Source: Mesorhizobium sp. AR07 | GTDB lineage: Bacteria > Pseudomonadota > Alphaproteobacteria > Rhizobiales > Rhizobiaceae | Assembly: GCF_024746815.1 (NCBI RefSeq) | Contig: NZ_CP080525.1 | Coordinates: 992,001-1,056,000 of the forward strand | Length of the DNA: 64,000 nt | Direction of reading: 5' to 3' | Shown: piece after piece, positions 61,005 to 64,000 of the stretch | Numbering within the stretch: position 1 is the stretch's first letter | How the letters are laid out: each line of letters opens with the position of its first letter | Notes under the pieces: generated by a model | What the model was told of the DNA's origin: nothing | The model's database searches: none | What the model saw: only the letters and a program-made list of their open reading frames with translations | Program-made: the position numbers and the translations under genes

Positions 61005-61601
61005 TCAGATCACCGAATCCGTCCAGCGCACGATCTGCCTGGCTGCATCGCCGAACGCGCTGTCGAGGGCGCTGACATAGGCGGGATTGCCGCTGCCCGA
61101 AACGGGCGCGGATGCGGTGAAGCTTTTGGAGGCGCGCACCTCGCCATTGCGATCGTTGAGGATGCGCACGAACAGATCGACCTCGGCATGCTCGCCGCCG
61201 TCGACGCGGACCTCGAACGAACGGATCTCGACGATCACCTGATAGTCGATCGCCAGGCCCTCGCCCGGCTTGCCGACGCCGGCAAAGCTGCCCGAACGCT
61301 GGAACGTCTCGGCCAGCCGTGCCTGCACGATCAGCGGCAGCCGATCCGCCCATTGCGCGCCCTTGAGATACTGGATCGAGCGATCCGCTGGCTTGATGAC
61401 GATGTTCTGGCTGTCCAGCGCCTTGAGCGCCGACGGCTGCGCGATCAGGATCTGACGGCGGCTGTGGCCATGCGCGTCGACCGAAGGCGCCGACAGCTCG
61501 AAGGTGTCGAGAGGTGCAGGCCCGCCACCCGGCAGGGCCGCACAACTGGCGAGGGCCAAGGCAAGCAATGCCACACCCGATTTAACGACGATCGACTTCA
61601 C
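61005..61601 (-). CDS. ABC-type transport auxiliary lipoprotein (PqiC/DUF330-like)
   Basis: 198 residues from GTG 61601 (AGGGA site before it): lipoprotein signal with lipobox LASC (VALLALALASCAALPGGG), then the family pattern DTFELSAPS, QILIAQPSALKALDSQNIV, QYLKGAQWADRLPLIVQARL, and VRILNDRNGEVRASKSF. Outer- or inner-leaflet partner of an MCE-domain transporter. Last gene of the mla-like operon. The frame is open upstream, over the end of the MCE gene. Confidence 0.88.
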   Translation of the reverse strand: MKSIVVKSGVALLALALASCAALPGGGPAPLDTFELSAPSVDAHGHSRRQILIAQPSALKALDSQNIVIKPADRSIQYLKGAQWADRLPLIVQARLAETFQRSGSFAGVGKPGEGLAIDYQVIVEIRSFEVRVDGGEHAEVDLFVRILNDRNGEVRASKSFTASAPVSGSGNPAYVSALDSAFGDAARQIVRWTDSVI

Positions 61602-61680
61602 GCGCGATCCCTGTTGTCCCCGGATCGTGAACACAACCCGCACCTGCAACGACTGTTTCTGGGGCGCGCCGAGGCCGAAG

Positions 61681-63054
61681 TCAACGCCGCGCCCTGCCAT
61701 CGAACTGCCGAACCTCGCCCTCGCCACCCGAAAGGATGCGCTGCGGATTGCGGCTGAGATCCGTTACCGCCTGCTCGATGCGACCGATCGAGCGGCGGCT
61801 GTCCTGCACCAGCGCCTCGACATTCGAAAGCCCCTGGCCCGAGAAGCGCGCCAGATTGTCGGTGATGACGCCCAGGCGCGCATTCAACGTGTCGGCAACC
61901 TGCTTGAACGACTTCAGCGTATCCCTGGCGTCGGCCATCACGCCATTGGCCTGCCCCGAGCCGAGCAAAGTGTCTACCTTGGCGAGGATGCCGTCGACAC
62001 GCACCGAGGCATCGTTGAGCCGCTGCGTCAGCTGGCGGGCGTCCTTGATCGTCTGGTCGATGTCGTCAGCCCGGTTGGCGAACTTGTCGGTCACCTTGGC
62101 GATGTCGGCGGCGGCCTTGTCGGCGTTTTCGCTCGCCTTCTGGATGTTGGCCAGTGCCGCGCGCACCTGCGTCGGATCGATGCCGTCGAGCACGCCGTTC
62201 ACCTTGGCCAGCGTGCCTTGCGTCTGCTTGGCGAAATCGTTGACGGAGCCGACCGCGGTGTCGACATTCTTGATCACGCCGTCGAGCTGCTGCGACGTTG
62301 CCTTGAGGTTGCCTGTCACCGTGTTGACATTGGCGACAATGCTCTTGATCTGGTCCTTGTCGACGGCATTAAGCAGCCCTTCCGCTGCCTTCAGCGTGCC
62401 GTCGAGCTTGCCGGAAACGGCTTTCAACTCGTCGGAGAGCGCACTGACGCTGGACAGGAACTTGTCGATGCCGTCCGAATTCTTGGCCAGCGCATCGGAG
62501 AAGGTCTGCACGTTCTGCACGGTCTGCGTCAGCGGCCCGCGAACATCCCTGGTGAAGCCCTCGAGCTGCGTAAGCACCGTGTCGGCACGGGTGAAGATGT
62601 TCTGTGCCGTTTGCAGCAGATTGGTCACCGCAGAGGGGTTGGCGACGATCTCGGCGACCTTACCTTCCTTTTCGGCCTGGTCGAGGAGTTTCACTTCCTT
62701 GGGATCGGCGCCCTTGAGTTCGATATTGGCCTGCCCGGTGAGGCCGGCAAGCCCGATATCGGCCTGCGTCGACTTGGTGATCGGCGTCATGCGGTCGATT
62801 TGGGTATCGGCGATGGCGACCGTCGGATTGTCGACGTCGATATAGACGCGTTTGACATCACCGACCTTGACGCCGTTGAACAGCACGAAGCTGCCGCGGC
62901 CGAGGCCGGAAGCCGAGCCTGGAATGCGCACGCGCAGCAGAACTGTCTCGCCCTTGTCGCCGATCGCCGCCGTCCAGTAGACGAAAGCGAACGCTCCCAG
63001 GATCGCAGCCAGCGTGAAAATGCCGACGATGACGTAATTGGCTCTGGTTTCCAT
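61681..63054 (-). CDS. MlaD-family (MCE domain) protein
   Basis: 457 residues. One N-terminal transmembrane helix (about 5-28), an MCE domain (about 40-115: VLLRVRIPGSASGLGRGSF, LFNGVKVGDVKRVYID), then a long helical periplasmic part rich in VxNVNTVTGNL-type heptads. Forms a hexameric channel for lipids between membranes, supplied by MlaE and MlaF. Longer than E. coli MlaD (about 180 residues), more like PqiB/YebT-type rhizobial MCE proteins. Confidence 0.92.
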   Translation of the reverse strand: METRANYVIVGIFTLAAILGAFAFVYWTAAIGDKGETVLLRVRIPGSASGLGRGSFVLFNGVKVGDVKRVYIDVDNPTVAIADTQIDRMTPITKSTQADIGLAGLTGQANIELKGADPKEVKLLDQAEKEGKVAEIVANPSAVTNLLQTAQNIFTRADTVLTQLEGFTRDVRGPLTQTVQNVQTFSDALAKNSDGIDKFLSSVSALSDELKAVSGKLDGTLKAAEGLLNAVDKDQIKSIVANVNTVTGNLKATSQQLDGVIKNVDTAVGSVNDFAKQTQGTLAKVNGVLDGIDPTQVRAALANIQKASENADKAAADIAKVTDKFANRADDIDQTIKDARQLTQRLNDASVRVDGILAKVDTLLGSGQANGVMADARDTLKSFKQVADTLNARLGVITDNLARFSGQGLSNVEALVQDSRRSIGRIEQAVTDLSRNPQRILSGGEGEVRQFDGRARR

Positions 63055-63068
63055 TGTCCCACTTATGG

Positions 63069-63890
63069 CTATGCGCGCGCCGCAAGATCAAGTTGCCGGG
63101 CGCGTTTTCCGCGGAAATAGGACTTTACCCACGGTTCCTCGCTCTTCAGCATGTCATCGATGGTGCCTTCGACCAGAACTTTCTTGTTGCCGAGCACTGC
63201 CACGCGGTCGCACGCAGTGAACAGGGTGTCGAGATCGTGCGTCACCATATAGACGGTCAGGTCCATCGTATCGCGCAGCTTGACGACCAGCTCGTCGAAC
63301 TCCGCCGCGCTGATCGGATCGAGGCCCGATGTCGGCTCGTCGAGGAAGACGATGTCGGGATCGAGCGCCAAGGCGCGAGCCAGCGCCGCCCGCTTGATCA
63401 TGCCGCCGGAGAGTTCGGACGGGAATTTCTGTGCCGCGTCGGGCGGCAGTCCGACCAGCTCGATCTTGAGCAAGGCCAGTTCGTCCATCAGCTTTCGCGG
63501 CAGGTCGAGATATTCGCGCATCGGCACCTGGACGTTTTCCAGCACCGTCAGCGCCGAAAACAGGGCGCCGTGCTGGAACAGCACGCCAAGGCGCATATCG
63601 ATGCGCAGACGCTCCACATCGCTCGCCTTCTCGACATCGACGCCGAACAGCTTGATCGTGCCCGACTGCTTGCGCGTGAGACCGAGGATAGTGCGCAGCA
63701 GAACGGACTTGCCAGCACCAGAAGCGCCGACAAAGCCGAGGATTTCGCCGCGCCTGATATCGAGCGACAGCTTGTCGAGTATGAGCTTGTCGGCGAAGGA
63801 CACGGTGATGTCGTGCGCGGAAAGCACGACGTCGCCCTCGCCCGCTTCGTCCGTCGCCGCGATCGCCTTTGTCCTCTTCCGCAGCTTCAT
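63069..63890 (-). CDS. MlaF-type ABC transporter ATPase
   Basis: 273 residues. Walker A GASGAGKSVLLRTILG, signature ELSGGMIKRAALARAL, Walker B DIVFLDEPTSGLDPISA. Energises the lipid transporter with MlaE and MlaD. It begins one base after the MlaE stop codon (TGAGATG), and ends 14 bases before the MCE gene. Confidence 0.95.
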   Translation of the reverse strand: MKLRKRTKAIAATDEAGEGDVVLSAHDITVSFADKLILDKLSLDIRRGEILGFVGASGAGKSVLLRTILGLTRKQSGTIKLFGVDVEKASDVERLRIDMRLGVLFQHGALFSALTVLENVQVPMREYLDLPRKLMDELALLKIELVGLPPDAAQKFPSELSGGMIKRAALARALALDPDIVFLDEPTSGLDPISAAEFDELVVKLRDTMDLTVYMVTHDLDTLFTACDRVAVLGNKKVLVEGTIDDMLKSEEPWVKSYFRGKRARQLDLAARA

Positions 63891-63891
63891 C

Positions 63892-64000
63892 TCAGAACCC
63901 GATCGCAGCGTAGAAAATGGCGAAAAGCCCGTCGAGAATGATGACGACGAAAATCGACTTCACCACCGAAGCGGTCACGTGTTGGCCGAGCGATTCCGCG
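63892..64000 (-). CDS. MlaE-family permease, partial (C-terminal end only)
   Basis: The last 35 codons of a gene that continues beyond the window: the reading ends [20 protein letters not shown] then AIGF and TGA, the typical last transmembrane helix of MlaE permeases. Directly upstream of mlaF on the same strand. Confidence 0.85.
   Translation of the reverse strand, partial: AESLGQHVTASVVKSIFVVIILDGLFAIFYAAIGF

Overview
The window is chromosomal, GC-rich, densely packed alphaproteobacterial DNA. Gene content and codon use point to the Hyphomicrobiales (Rhizobiales), most likely Mesorhizobium. Clues are a CckA hybrid kinase, a giant GPR/RgsE-type polar growth protein, a DksA with a degenerate zinc finger, alanine at the quinolone position of GyrA, LexA boxes of the alphaproteobacterial GTTC-N7-GTTC type, and rhizobial palindromic intergenic repeats. 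I see no rRNA, tRNA, CRISPR array, complete insertion sequence or prophage. Most of the sequence is core genome.

Layout. 1-2.3 kb: an S23 four-helix-bundle gene that has lost its ATG, beside a circularly permuted ATP-grasp gene and a stand-alone Lrp-type sensor domain. 2.5-7.6 kb (mostly minus strand): the queuosine genes queA and tgt with a small overlapping gene between them, a YdcZ-type membrane protein, two cyclophilins and coaD. 7.8-10.8 kb: a 50-residue membrane protein and gyrA. 11-17.2 kb: a SulP transporter coupled to a ParB-like protein, an AraC regulator, MarC, OsmC, DUF2306 and ssb. 17.4-19.3 kb: an ArsR/SRPBCC/ClpP operon behind a perfect palindrome. 20-25.8 kb: uvrA, GNAT, DUF72, a diguanylate cyclase and a 58-residue gene. 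26.1-31.9 kb: the complete urea transporter urtABCDE behind a textbook sigma-54 promoter. 32-36 kb: a GMC/gluconate-dehydrogenase-type enzyme pair with an iron-sulfur motif, and small genes. 36.2-41.2 kb: cckA, a FliO-like protein, dksA and a SixA-type phosphatase. 41.2-47.6 kb: YcjX/YcjF, secreted proteins, a Kef-type antiporter and DUF924. 47.6-50.1 kb: folP-folB-folK and a DUF922 protease. 50.3-53.8 kb: a DHA2 efflux pump, ferredoxin-NADP reductase, its likely ferredoxin, and an Hpt protein. 54-60.6 kb: the 2188-residue GPR/RgsE-like protein. 61-64 kb: an Mla-type lipid transporter (lipoprotein, MlaD, MlaF, start of MlaE).

The observations I rank highest are these. The Tgt has lost three of the four zinc ligands of the family and is translationally coupled to an uncharacterised Cys/His-bearing 89-residue protein. 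The giant polar protein contains 19 consecutive units of exactly 29 or 36 residues, organised in 94-residue super-repeats, followed by a second region built of 11- and 18-residue blocks. A ClpP gene is placed under an ArsR-family regulator. The urt operon has a precise sigma-54 promoter and ssb and uvrA have LexA boxes. Two families of rhizobial palindromic repeats are each present twice. All function calls come from reading motifs and comparing with remembered families; no database search was possible.
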